From the NCBI GenBank assembly GCA_024710965.1, contig JANJTU010000042.1:1-39483 (forward strand): DNA of 39,483 nt, in the 5' to 3' direction. This DNA comes from Thauera sp. Lineage in GTDB: Bacteria; Pseudomonadota; Gammaproteobacteria; Burkholderiales; Rhodocyclaceae. Within the stretch, counting starts at the first letter, position 1; each line of letters starts with the position of its first letter. The notes under the pieces were generated by a model. It saw only the letters and a list, made by a program, of their open reading frames with translations. It was not told the origin of the DNA and searched no databases. A program made the position numbers and the translations under genes. Positions 8,199 to 17,914 of the stretch are shown piece after piece.

Positions 8199-8220
8199 AA
8201 CGGGGGCGCGGGCCCCCGTT
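8199..8220. terminator. Hairpin between convergent Hsp20 and dehydrogenase genes
   Basis: A perfect nine-base stem (AACGGGGGC with GCCCCCGTT) closes a four-base loop. It sits 30 bases after the Hsp20 stop and four bases beyond the stop codon of the minus-strand dehydrogenase gene. The A and T ends of the stem suit use in both directions. Confidence 0.6.
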
Positions 8221-8223
8221 CCG

Positions 8224-9372
8224 CTACAGGCCGAGCCAGCGCGCGATGATGCTGCGCTGCATCTCCGAAGTACCCGAGTAGATCGTGCTGCCGACGGCGT
8301 CGCGCAGTGCGCGCTCCACCTCGTACTCGACCATGTAACCGTAGCCGCCGTGCACATGCACGGCGTCGAGCGCGGTACGCAGCAGCGACTCGCTCACCAT
8401 CAGCTTCGCCATCGAGGCGTCGAGCGAGGCGTTGCGCAGGTTCTGCAGCCGCCAGGCGGCGCGGTAGGTGAGCAGCCGCGCCGCCTCGAGTTGCACCTTC
8501 ATGTCGGCGATCTTGTGCGCCACGGCCTGGAACTTGCCGATCGCCTGGCCGAACTGGTTGCGCGTGCGCGCATAGGCGATCGAGGTCTCGAGCAGGCGCT
8601 CGATCGTGCCGACGTGGCCGGCCACGAGCAGGCAGCGCTCCCAGTCCATCGCCGTGGCGAACACCGCCGCGCCGCCGCCGACCTCGCCGAGCACGGCTTC
8701 GGCGGGCAGGAACAGGTCGTCGAACACCAGTTCGCCCACCGGCGAGGTGCGCAAGCCCATCTTCTCGAACTTCTGCCCGGCGACGAAGCCCGGCGTCTCG
8801 CGCTCCACGAGGAAGGCGGTGACGCCGCCATGAAAGCCCTTGTCCGCATCGGTGACGGCGAAGATCACCGCGACGTCGGCCACCGGGCCGTTGGAGATGA
8901 AGGTCTTGCTGCCGTTGATGCGCCAGCCCTCGCCGTCGCGCTCGGCGCGGGTGCGCATCGAGAAGCTGTCCGAGCCCGAGCCCGGCTCGGTGATCGCGTG
9001 CGCGCCGACCAGCGTGCCGTCGCACAGGCCGGGCAGATAGCGCCGCTTCTGCGCCTCGCTGCCGTGGCGCCACAGCGGCACGACGCAGGCGAGCAGATGG
9101 GCGGAGAGCGAAAACACCAGCCCGCCGTCGCGGCAGCCGTAGCCAAGCGCCTCCAGCACCACGGCGCAGGACAGGGCGTCGAGCCCGGTGCCGCCGTAGG
9201 CCTCGGGCACCGGCAGGCCCTGGATGCCGATCCTGGCGCACTCGCGCCACAGCTCGCGCGAGAACACCTGCTCGCGGTCGCGCTCGGCGAGCTGCTCGTT
9301 GAGCGCGCCGCGGGCGAAGCGGATCGTGCTCTCGCGCAGCGCCTTCTGCTCGTCGGAGTAGGCGAAATCCAT
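8224..9372 (-). CDS. Acyl-CoA-dehydrogenase-family flavoprotein, PltE-like (probable prolyl-carrier oxidase)
   Basis: This 382-residue FAD enzyme has the acyl-CoA dehydrogenase fold: N-terminal helices, ITEPGSGSD and the strand domain, and the C-terminal helical domain (ARTRNQFGQAIG, VHGGYGYM). At the usual MCAD catalytic position the sequence reads IYSGTSEM, without Glu. A Glu is found instead at the isovaleryl-CoA-dehydrogenase position, in AMDWERCLLVAG (Glu245). From memory, PltE and other prolyl-carrier dehydrogenases share this arrangement (GWER and TIFSGTS). Its start overlaps the stop of the adenylating enzyme by one base, and a carrier protein lies just upstream, so oxidation of a carrier-bound aminoacyl group, proline to pyrrole-2-carboxyl, is the best reading. 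A plain acyl-CoA dehydrogenase is the alternative. It is last in a four-gene operon. Confidence 0.8.
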   Translation of the reverse strand: MDFAYSDEQKALRESTIRFARGALNEQLAERDREQVFSRELWRECARIGIQGLPVPEAYGGTGLDALSCAVVLEALGYGCRDGGLVFSLSAHLLACVVPLWRHGSEAQKRRYLPGLCDGTLVGAHAITEPGSGSDSFSMRTRAERDGEGWRINGSKTFISNGPVADVAVIFAVTDADKGFHGGVTAFLVERETPGFVAGQKFEKMGLRTSPVGELVFDDLFLPAEAVLGEVGGGAAVFATAMDWERCLLVAGHVGTIERLLETSIAYARTRNQFGQAIGKFQAVAHKIADMKVQLEAARLLTYRAAWRLQNLRNASLDASMAKLMVSESLLRTALDAVHVHGGYGYMVEYEVERALRDAVGSTIYSGTSEMQRSIIARWLGL

Positions 9373-10940
9373 CAGCCGAGCTCCTTCAGGCGCTGGTAGT
9401 CGGTCTTGTCGGTGGAGGTCCGCGGCAAGGCCTCCAGCCACTCGAAGCGGTCGGGAATCATGTACAGCGGCAGGTGCCCGGCGCAGAAGCGCTTGAGCTC
9501 GATCAGCGACAGCCGGCCCGGCTCGCGGCTGCTGAGGAAGGCGGTGATGCGCACGCCAGCGTCGGCGTCGGCCAGCGCCACCACCGCCGCTTCCTTGATC
9601 AGCGGGTGCTGGTAGAGGCCGGCCTCGATCTCGCCCAGCTCGACACGGTAGCCGCGCCGCTTGACCATGCGGTCGCGCCGGCCGCGATAGATGTAGTTGC
9701 CGTCCTCGCCCTCGACGACGATGTCGCCGGTGCGGTACCAGCGCGTGCCGTCGGCGTCGACGAGGAAGCTGCGCGCGCTCTGCTCGGGCAGCGACCAGTA
9801 GCCCTGCATCACGCCGCGGCCGGTGATGCACAGCTCGCCTTCCGCACCCGGCGCCAGCGGCCGGCCATCCTCGTCGACCGCCTTGCCGCGCAGGTGCTCG
9901 CACACGCGGCCGATCGGATACGGCGCGCTGCGCTCCGCCGGCACCGGCGGCACGACCTCGTACCAGGTGCACACATTGGTCTCGGTCGGCCCGTAGAGGT
10001 TGAAGTAGCGCGGCCCCTGCACCCGTTCGCACAGCGTGCGCAGATGCTTGACCGGGAAGACCTCGCCGGCGAACAGCACCAGCCGCAGGTCGGGAAAGCG
10101 CTGCTCGGCCAGGTTGCCGAACTGCGCCATCAGGCTCAGGATCGACGGCGCCGAGTACCAGACGGTGATGCGCTCCGCGGCGATCAGCCGCGCCAGGTGC
10201 AGGGCGTCCTTGCCGCGCTCCTCCGGGATCAGCACCAGTGCGGCGCCGTGCTTGAGGGCGACGTGGATGTCGAGGATCGACAGGTCGAAATGGAAGGGCG
10301 CATGCGAGGAGAAGCGGTCGTCCGGCCCGGGCCCGAACAGCGCCGAGCACCAGTCGACGAAGCTCACCGCGTTCTCGTGCGACAGCATCACGCCCTTCGG
10401 CTTGCCGGTGGAGCCCGAGGTGTAGAGGATGTAGGCGAGATCGTCGGCGGCGCGCGCCGCGTCCTCGACGACGGCCGCCGGGCCTTCGGCATCGGCGGCA
10501 TCGAGCGCGCGCGCGAGCGGCTCGCCGCCGCCGGTGGCCTCCAGCAGCAGGCGCGGCGGCGCCTCGCCGAGGGCGAACAGCTCGGTGATGAAGCGATCCT
10601 CGAAGCGCGCCTCCATCACCACCGCCTTCACCGCACAGTTGTGCATGATGTAGGCGTTGCGCGCGGGCGGTGCCTCGGGGTCGACCGGCACGTAGGCGGC
10701 GCCGGCCCTGAGGATGCCGTAGATGGCGGCGACCGCGTCGATCGACTTGCGCAGGTAGATGCCGACGCGGTCGCCGGGCGCGACGCCCATCGCGACCAGG
10801 CGGTCGCGCAGGCGGCCCGACAGCGCATCGAGCTGGGCGTAGGTGACGGCGCCGCGCTCCGGCTCGACCACCGCGGTACGTGCGGCGTGGTGGACGGCAG
10901 CGGCGCAGAAGGCGTGATGCAGGGCGAGCGGCGCGGACAT
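9372..10940 (-). CDS. Amino-acid adenylating enzyme, probable L-prolyl-[carrier protein] ligase (PltF/RedM-like)
   Basis: A stand-alone adenylation domain of 522 residues. Core motifs are present: TSGSTGKPKG (174-183), NLYGPTETN (314-322), WYRTGD, the hinge GRRDRMVKRRGYR, and the C-terminal lysine in TSTDKTDYQ (Lys512). Alignment by eye with GrsA gives specificity residues D219, L220, L223, Y262, L289, A291, L315, V323, C324 and K512, which read DLLYLALVCK. To my knowledge this is the L-proline code of PltF-type enzymes. D219 is the aspartate that holds the amino group of an alpha-amino acid. The enzyme would make prolyl-AMP and load the adjacent carrier protein. Start ATG at 10940 follows a GAGGT site overlapping the carrier gene's end. 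A DltA-like D-alanine ligase is less likely from the pocket. Confidence 0.85.
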   Translation of the reverse strand: MSAPLALHHAFCAAAVHHAARTAVVEPERGAVTYAQLDALSGRLRDRLVAMGVAPGDRVGIYLRKSIDAVAAIYGILRAGAAYVPVDPEAPPARNAYIMHNCAVKAVVMEARFEDRFITELFALGEAPPRLLLEATGGGEPLARALDAADAEGPAAVVEDAARAADDLAYILYTSGSTGKPKGVMLSHENAVSFVDWCSALFGPGPDDRFSSHAPFHFDLSILDIHVALKHGAALVLIPEERGKDALHLARLIAAERITVWYSAPSILSLMAQFGNLAEQRFPDLRLVLFAGEVFPVKHLRTLCERVQGPRYFNLYGPTETNVCTWYEVVPPVPAERSAPYPIGRVCEHLRGKAVDEDGRPLAPGAEGELCITGRGVMQGYWSLPEQSARSFLVDADGTRWYRTGDIVVEGEDGNYIYRGRRDRMVKRRGYRVELGEIEAGLYQHPLIKEAAVVALADADAGVRITAFLSSREPGRLSLIELKRFCAGHLPLYMIPDRFEWLEALPRTSTDKTDYQRLKELG

Positions 10941-10946
10941 GGCGGC

Positions 10947-11204
10947 CTACCTCAACTTCGCTTCGAGCAGGCCGACGATGCTGCGGATCGTGTCGAGATG
11001 CTCCTTGTCGGCTTCGTGCGCCTCGAGGACGACGCCGAACTTTTCCTCCAGGAACAGCACGAGCTTCAGCGTCGCGATCGAATCCAGGATGCCGCCGCTG
11101 ATCAGCGGCAGGTCCGGCGTCAGGTTGTCGGGATTCTCGCCGGGCAGGAACTCCTCGATGATGTAGTTCCTCACGGCCTGGCTGTAATCGGTGCCGGTTT
11201 CCAT
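10947..11204 (-). CDS. Acyl/peptidyl carrier protein
   Basis: An 85-residue four-helix carrier protein. The 4'-phosphopantetheine attachment site is Ser42 in GGILDSIATLKLV, the DSI variant of the usual DSL. The helix after it and FLEEKFGVVLEAHEAD are typical of stand-alone carriers such as DltC or PltL. The ATG at 11204 follows a strong AAGGGAGA site. It lies between the MBOAT-SGNH gene and the adenylating enzyme, six bases before the latter, and should be loaded by it. Both the oxidase and the acyltransferase of the operon could then use the loaded carrier. Confidence 0.92.
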   Translation of the reverse strand: METGTDYSQAVRNYIIEEFLPGENPDNLTPDLPLISGGILDSIATLKLVLFLEEKFGVVLEAHEADKEHLDTIRSIVGLLEAKLR

Positions 11205-11236
11205 TGCAGTTCTCCCTTGATCTTGATGCAGAGGTG

Positions 11237-13771
11237 TCAGCGCCCGGTGGGCCGGAAGATCGTGTCGCGCCGCTGCGCCAGTTCGGCGAGCAGCCGCATG
11301 GCCACCACGCGGTGGCCGGCGGCGTTGGGGTGGTCGTCCCATTCGGCGAGACGGATCGACTCGATCGGGTGATTCTTGTAGACGTCGTCGAGATTGATGC
11401 GGACAAAGCCCGCCTCTGCGGCGATCGCCTCGGTCTCGGTCGTCTCCTCGCGCCAGCTTCCGTCGCGCACCTGCGGCAGGAAGATCCACACCGGCACGAT
11501 GCCGCGCCCGCGCGCCTCGGCGGCGATGCGGCCATAGACGTAGGCGAGCAGCTCGCGCCGATGCGGCGCCAGGCGCCGCCGCGCCTCGGCCTCGTCCATG
11601 CTCGCGCTGAGGCCGGCCTTGCGCACGATTTCGGCGAGACCGTCGTAGGGGATGGCGATGCCCTTGCGCACCACCTCCACCAGATAGCTCGCCGAGCGCG
11701 AGATCTCGTTGCCGGTGGCGACGTAGAACAGCGCGTGCGGGCCGAAGGCGAAGGCCTTCTCCGCCGCCACCAGCTGCTGCGGCGGCTGGTAGCCGGGAAT
11801 GCCCATGTTGAGCAGCTCGTACCTGCGGATCGGTCCGCCGTCCAGCCCGCGGTTGAGCTCGTCCTCGAGCACGGCCTCGAAAGTCGCGCCGTCATCGACG
11901 CCCCAGCCCATCACCGACGAGGCGCCGAGCACCACCACGCGATGGGTGCCGGCGGCCGGCAGTGCCTCGTAGTCGCGGTCGCGCATGCCGAAGCGGTTGA
12001 TGCTGATGGTGCCGTGCGTCGTCGTGCGCACGAAGGACGGAATCAGCTCGGTCTGCGCAAAGCCGCCGACGAAGCGCTTCAGGTTGGCGCTGTCCACATC
12101 GAGCCAGTTCTTCGGCTTGTTCATGTAGACCTCCCACAGCTGGGAGTTGAAGCGATCCACCGAGAGCAGGTTCTCGTAGTAGCCGCGCTCGAGCTGGGCA
12201 GTGTCGAGGCGGCTGAGCTGGCCCGAGCGCAGCGAATGGACGAAGGTGCCCACGTCGCGCCCGAGCTGCGAATGCACCGCCTCGACGCTGACGCCGAGCA
12301 GCAGCAGCAGCGCCACCACGGTGCCGAGGCGGCTGCGCAGCCAGGTGCGGTCGTCGACCGCCGAGGCGCGCACGTTGCGCAGCGAGTCGCGCGGGATGCT
12401 GCCGACGACGATCACCGCCAGCACGATCGCCGGGAACACCAGCGCCTCGAGCGTGAACCCGCCGCCGAGCGCCGGCCACAGCGACAGCCAGGCGCCGAGC
12501 GACTCCGCGGTCCAGAACGACCACAGCACGCAGATGAACCAGAAGGTGGCATAGGTCTTCCCCACCTGCACGGCGATCGTGCGCCCGTCACGCACCGGCG
12601 CGCTCAGCGTGCGGGCGCGGCCGCGGCGCATCTCGTAGAGCGAATTGGCGACCACCAGCACGCCGAGGATGGCCCAGAACAGCATGTCCTGCGGCACCAG
12701 CAGCATCGTGCCGCGCAGCCAGAACCACTGCCAGGCGTGCAGGAACCAGGTCATCAGGAAGACGTACAGGGTGGCGATCACGAGCGCCTTCTCCGTCCCC
12801 AGCTTGCGCAGCCTGAACACCGCCGGGTAGTAGAAGACCTTCTGCATGAACTCCTTCCAGTAGATGTTGATGCGCCGCCAGAAGTCGGTGAAGCTCGAGG
12901 CGAGCAGGTAGCGGTTGTGCGTCTCCGGCAGGCGGAAGCCGAACAGGCAGAGCATGCCGATGATGAGGTGGAAGAGGCCGGACACGCGCAGGTACAGCAG
13001 GAAGTTTGCCACCAGGTACTGCCCGAGCTCGGCCGGGCCGGCAACCTCGTGCGGCGCCAGGGTCAGGTGGTAATAGACGATGCGGTACAGGATCAGGTGG
13101 ATGACGCCGCGCACCATCCAGTCGACGCCGACCTGGTAGATGCGGTAGGCGTCGTCGTCGAAGTAGTTGCGGCGGAAGGTCTTCCAGTCGATCACCGGAA
13201 AGAGCGGAAAGCACGCGTTCGGCAGCATGAAGAAGTAGGCCAGCGACTGCGTCGGCGCGACCGGCGTCTTGTCGTGGCGCAGGTCGTAGAAGTAGATGAT
13301 CAGGCGGAACATGAACATCGCGCCGAGGATCGGCCAGATTGCATCCGACCACGGGAAGGGCAGATGGCCGGCGCGCTGCAGCACGAGCACCGCGGCCACC
13401 GCGCCCAGCAGCGCGCCGCGCGCCGCGAACGACAGCGGCAGGTGGCAGATGCCGATCAGCACGAGCCCGATCGCCACCAGCCACGCCGCATTCGCGGCCC
13501 CCATGACGACGACGATGCCGGCCAGGCTCAGCACGGCGAAGAAGGGCAGGCGCAGGCGCAGCGGCAACCAGGCGTGCACGGCGAAGCCGGCGAAGGCCAG
13601 CATCGCGAGCAGGCGGAACGCCGCCGATTCGATCTGGAACTGGCGCAGCAGCAACAGCAGCAAGCCGAGCTGCGCGACCACGAGGAGAAAATTCGCCACG
13701 CTGATGTGGCCCTGCTGCACTTCGGCGCCAGTCTCCCGACCGGGCAATCCGGCCACTGCAGTCACGCTCAT
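11237..13771 (-). CDS. MBOAT O-acyltransferase fused to a C-terminal SGNH domain (DltB-DltD-like fusion)
   Basis: This 844-residue protein has about a dozen membrane helices in its first 495 residues, with the MBOAT region FWRRINIYWKEFMQKVFYYP and the conserved His (near 345) in MTWFLHAWQWFW. The second part, from about residue 500, is soluble: VVLGASSVMGWGVDD with the nucleophile Ser near 618, NMGIPGYQPPQQ, GNE, and the closing DDHPN with the Asp/His pair. These are the SGNH hydrolase/acetyltransferase blocks. MBOAT enzymes such as DltB and AlgI move acyl groups across or at the membrane onto polymers, and DltD or AlgX/AlgJ-type SGNH proteins complete transfer outside. Here both are in one chain. 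It is first in the operon with a carrier, a ligase and an oxidase, so its donor is probably their carrier-bound product. The acceptor is unknown, presumably the exopolysaccharide. Confidence 0.9.
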   Translation of the reverse strand: MSVTAVAGLPGRETGAEVQQGHISVANFLLVVAQLGLLLLLLRQFQIESAAFRLLAMLAFAGFAVHAWLPLRLRLPFFAVLSLAGIVVVMGAANAAWLVAIGLVLIGICHLPLSFAARGALLGAVAAVLVLQRAGHLPFPWSDAIWPILGAMFMFRLIIYFYDLRHDKTPVAPTQSLAYFFMLPNACFPLFPVIDWKTFRRNYFDDDAYRIYQVGVDWMVRGVIHLILYRIVYYHLTLAPHEVAGPAELGQYLVANFLLYLRVSGLFHLIIGMLCLFGFRLPETHNRYLLASSFTDFWRRINIYWKEFMQKVFYYPAVFRLRKLGTEKALVIATLYVFLMTWFLHAWQWFWLRGTMLLVPQDMLFWAILGVLVVANSLYEMRRGRARTLSAPVRDGRTIAVQVGKTYATFWFICVLWSFWTAESLGAWLSLWPALGGGFTLEALVFPAIVLAVIVVGSIPRDSLRNVRASAVDDRTWLRSRLGTVVALLLLLGVSVEAVHSQLGRDVGTFVHSLRSGQLSRLDTAQLERGYYENLLSVDRFNSQLWEVYMNKPKNWLDVDSANLKRFVGGFAQTELIPSFVRTTTHGTISINRFGMRDRDYEALPAAGTHRVVVLGASSVMGWGVDDGATFEAVLEDELNRGLDGGPIRRYELLNMGIPGYQPPQQLVAAEKAFAFGPHALFYVATGNEISRSASYLVEVVRKGIAIPYDGLAEIVRKAGLSASMDEAEARRRLAPHRRELLAYVYGRIAAEARGRGIVPVWIFLPQVRDGSWREETTETEAIAAEAGFVRINLDDVYKNHPIESIRLAEWDDHPNAAGHRVVAMRLLAELAQRRDTIFRPTGR

Positions 13772-13861
13772 CGGCGGTCTCCCTGTTGTCTGGTCCCGCC
13801 CTCGCGCCGCCTTGCTACCCGGGATACGAGGGCTTGCCGGCTCGACATGCCGGTCGCCTTT

Positions 13862-13895
13862 TAGACGTTATCGTCTATTTGGACTTTGTCGTCCA
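13862..13895. promoter_or_regulatory. Tandem 16-bp palindromes, likely operator of the divergent promoters
   Basis: Two adjacent 16-base near-palindromes, TAGACGTTATCGTCTA at 13862-13877 and TGGACTTTGTCGTCCA at 13880-13895, agree with each other at 12 of 16 positions and are spaced 18 bases centre to centre. A further half site TGGAC follows at 13899. They are in the 230-base gap between the MBOAT operon and the beta-helix gene, in the only AT-rich patch there. The half-site form T(A/G)GAC suits a dimeric helix-turn-helix repressor; which family cannot be told. The rest of the gap shows nothing I recognise. Confidence 0.55.
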
Positions 13896-14001
13896 GTATG
13901 GACAGCGATCGGCGTTTTTCAAGCACAGATTCCGGCCGCGCGGGCGACGTTGCCGCGCCCCCCGTGCTGCGCAACAATCGAGCCTCCCTCCGGCCCCGGC
14001 C

Positions 14002-16208
<2,207 letters not shown>

Positions 16209-16221
16209 GCGTCGCCGCCCG

Positions 16222-16241
16222 GGGGCGCGCCGACGCGCCCC
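16222..16241 (+). terminator. Hairpin after argB
   Basis: GGGGCGCG pairs with CGCGCCCC across a four-base loop, 13 bases after the argB stop. There is no T-run behind it. It may terminate weakly or act as a processing or stability element before the next gene, 41 bases further on. Confidence 0.4.
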
Positions 16242-16282
16242 GCCCTGCCGGCCGGGTGCCGGCGCCCACGGAAGACCCGCCC

Positions 16283-16600
16283 ATGCCGCCAATCCCCGAC
16301 GCCGAGGCCATCCGCAACGCCCTGCGCACGGTCATCGACCCCGAAGTGGGGGTCAACATCGTCGATCTGGGCCTCATCTACCGCATCGACGCCGGTGCGG
16401 ACGAGGTCGCCATCGACATGACGATGACCTCACCCGCGTGCCCGATGGGCGACTTGATCCTCGACGACATCGACGCCGCGCTCGACGCCCTGCTGCCGCC
16501 CGCGGTACAGATCAAGGTGAACCTGGTGTGGGATCCGCCGTGGACGGCCGACATGATGACCGCCGACGCGCGCCAGCACTTCGGCTGGCACAAGGGCTGA
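16283..16600 (+). CDS. MIP18/DUF59-family iron-sulfur assembly protein
   Basis: This 105-residue protein shows the family pattern: AIRNALRTVIDPEVGVNIVDLGLIY, then MTMTSPACPMGDLILDDI with the conserved cysteine, and VNLVWDPPWTADMMT near the end. Members such as SufT and PaaD help insert or assemble iron-sulfur clusters in target proteins. The start is taken as the ATG at 16283, with GGAAG a few bases upstream; a GTG at 16256 would add nine residues. It ends 14 bases before the NnrS-like gene and is probably co-transcribed with it. Confidence 0.88.
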   Translation: MPPIPDAEAIRNALRTVIDPEVGVNIVDLGLIYRIDAGADEVAIDMTMTSPACPMGDLILDDIDAALDALLPPAVQIKVNLVWDPPWTADMMTADARQHFGWHKG

Positions 16601-16614
16601 TCCCGCCCCGCCGC

Positions 16615-17715
16615 ATGATCCGCGACGTCCCGCCGCCGGCCCGGCTGCCGCTGCTCGCCCTCGGCCTGCTCTCGCTCGTCACCGGCGTGCTCGCCGGCCT
16701 GGGCCGGCTCGGGGTGGCGGTGCCCGAGTTCGCCCTGGCCCAGGCCGGCAGCCATGCGGCGCTGATGATCTGCGCCTTCTTCGGCACCGTCATCAGCCTC
16801 GAGCGCGCGGTCGCGCTCGGCCGTCCCTGGGCCTACCTCGGCCCCGCCGCCGCCGGCGCGGGCGGCCTCGTGCTCGCGCTCGGCGGCCCGCCCGCGCCGG
16901 CGCAGTGGCTGTTCGCGGGCGCCGCGGCGGGCCTGGTGCTGGCAAGCGTGGAGGTGATGCGCCGTCAGCTCGCGCTCTTCACCGCCATGCTCGGCATCGC
17001 CGCGCTGTGCTGGCTCGCCGGCTGCCTGCTCTGGCTCGCCGGCGCCGGCCTGCACCTGGCGGTGCCGTTCTGGCTCGCCTTTCTCGTCCTCACGATCGCC
17101 GCCGAGCGGCTCGAGCTCACCCGCCTGCTGCCGGCACGGCCGGCGGCCATGCCGAGCTTCGTCGCCGTGGTGGCGCTGATCCTCGGCGGCGCGCTGGCCG
17201 CCGTCTGGCAGCCGGACACCGGCCTCGCGCTCTTCGCCGCCGGCCTGCTCGCGCTCGCCGCCTGGCTACTGAGCTTCGACATCGCCCGCCACAACGCGCG
17301 CCAGACCGGCCTCGCGCGCTTCATCGCCATCTGCCTGCTGTCGGGCTACGCCTGGCTCGCCGCCGGTGCGCTCGCCGGCCTGGCGGGCGGCTTCGCCCCC
17401 GGCCATGCGCTGCACGACCTCGCGCTGCACGCGATCGCGCTCGGCTTCGTCTTCGCGATGGTCTTCGGCCATGCGCCGATCATCTTCCCGGCGGTGGTCA
17501 AGGTGAAGATGCCCTACCACCCGGTGTTCTACCTGCCGCTCGCCCTGCTTCACCTGTCGCTCGCCGCACGCGTCGCCGGCGGGCTGGCGGACACATTCGT
17601 CCTCAGGCAGTGGGGCGCGACGGCGAACGCGCTCAGTCTCGTCGTCTTCATCGCCACCCTGCTCACCAGCGTCGCCCGCGGCCGGCGGCCGGCGCCCCGG
17701 CGCCGCGCCCGCTGA
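16615..17715 (+). CDS. NnrS-like multi-spanning membrane protein
   Basis: A very hydrophobic 366-residue protein with roughly ten to twelve membrane helices. The segment HDLALHAIALGFVFAMVFGHAPIIFP, followed by LLHLSLAARVAGG, resembles the C-terminal half of NnrS, a haem- and copper-containing membrane protein linked to nitric oxide stress in denitrifiers. Several histidines in membrane segments (HAALM, LHDLALHA, FGHAP, YHPV) could bind metal. The N-terminal half is less similar, so this is a distant relation and not a certain NnrS. It follows the MIP18-type gene by 14 bases. No Fnr- or NsrR-type site was recognised upstream. Confidence 0.6.
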   Translation: MIRDVPPPARLPLLALGLLSLVTGVLAGLGRLGVAVPEFALAQAGSHAALMICAFFGTVISLERAVALGRPWAYLGPAAAGAGGLVLALGGPPAPAQWLFAGAAAGLVLASVEVMRRQLALFTAMLGIAALCWLAGCLLWLAGAGLHLAVPFWLAFLVLTIAAERLELTRLLPARPAAMPSFVAVVALILGGALAAVWQPDTGLALFAAGLLALAAWLLSFDIARHNARQTGLARFIAICLLSGYAWLAAGALAGLAGGFAPGHALHDLALHAIALGFVFAMVFGHAPIIFPAVVKVKMPYHPVFYLPLALLHLSLAARVAGGLADTFVLRQWGATANALSLVVFIATLLTSVARGRRPAPRRRAR

Positions 17716-17774
17716 AACGGCCGCAGCCGATTTCACCGGCGCGCCAGGCCGCCCTCAGGCCGTGCAGCCGGCTC

Positions 17775-17802
17775 CTGCGCCCGGGGGCGCCGCCGGGCGC
17801 AG
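17775..17802. terminator. GC-rich hairpin between the NnrS-like gene and ugd
   Basis: CTGCGCCCG pairs with CGGGCGCAG (nine bases, ten-base loop) 60 bases after the NnrS-like stop and before the ugd promoter. It has no T-run. The position separates two transcription units. Confidence 0.4.
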
Positions 17803-17820
17803 CCGCGCGATGCGGCGGCG

Positions 17821-17849
17821 TTGTGATCGTCATCCTCCGGCGCTAATCT
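17821..17849 (+). promoter_or_regulatory. Possible sigma-70 promoter of ugd
   Basis: TTGTGA at 17821-17826 and TAATCT at 17844-17849 are 17 bases apart, in a locally AT-richer stretch 66 bases before the ugd ATG. The matches to consensus are four and three of six. Confidence 0.4.
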
Positions 17850-17914
17850 AGGGGCAGCTTTTCGTTGCGCCCGCAGGCGCTGCGCCGTTCAACGCAACCA
17901 GGCCGCCACCGCAC

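Noticed and set aside
9372-10940. DltA-type D-alanine ligase
   Set aside because: The pocket residues read as the proline code, and a PltE-like oxidase is coupled to the gene; D-alanine would leave the oxidase unexplained.
8224-11895. A 1223-residue minus-strand protein including the dehydrogenase
   Set aside because: The dehydrogenase begins at ATG 9372; everything upstream in that frame is a shadow of the ligase, carrier and MBOAT genes.
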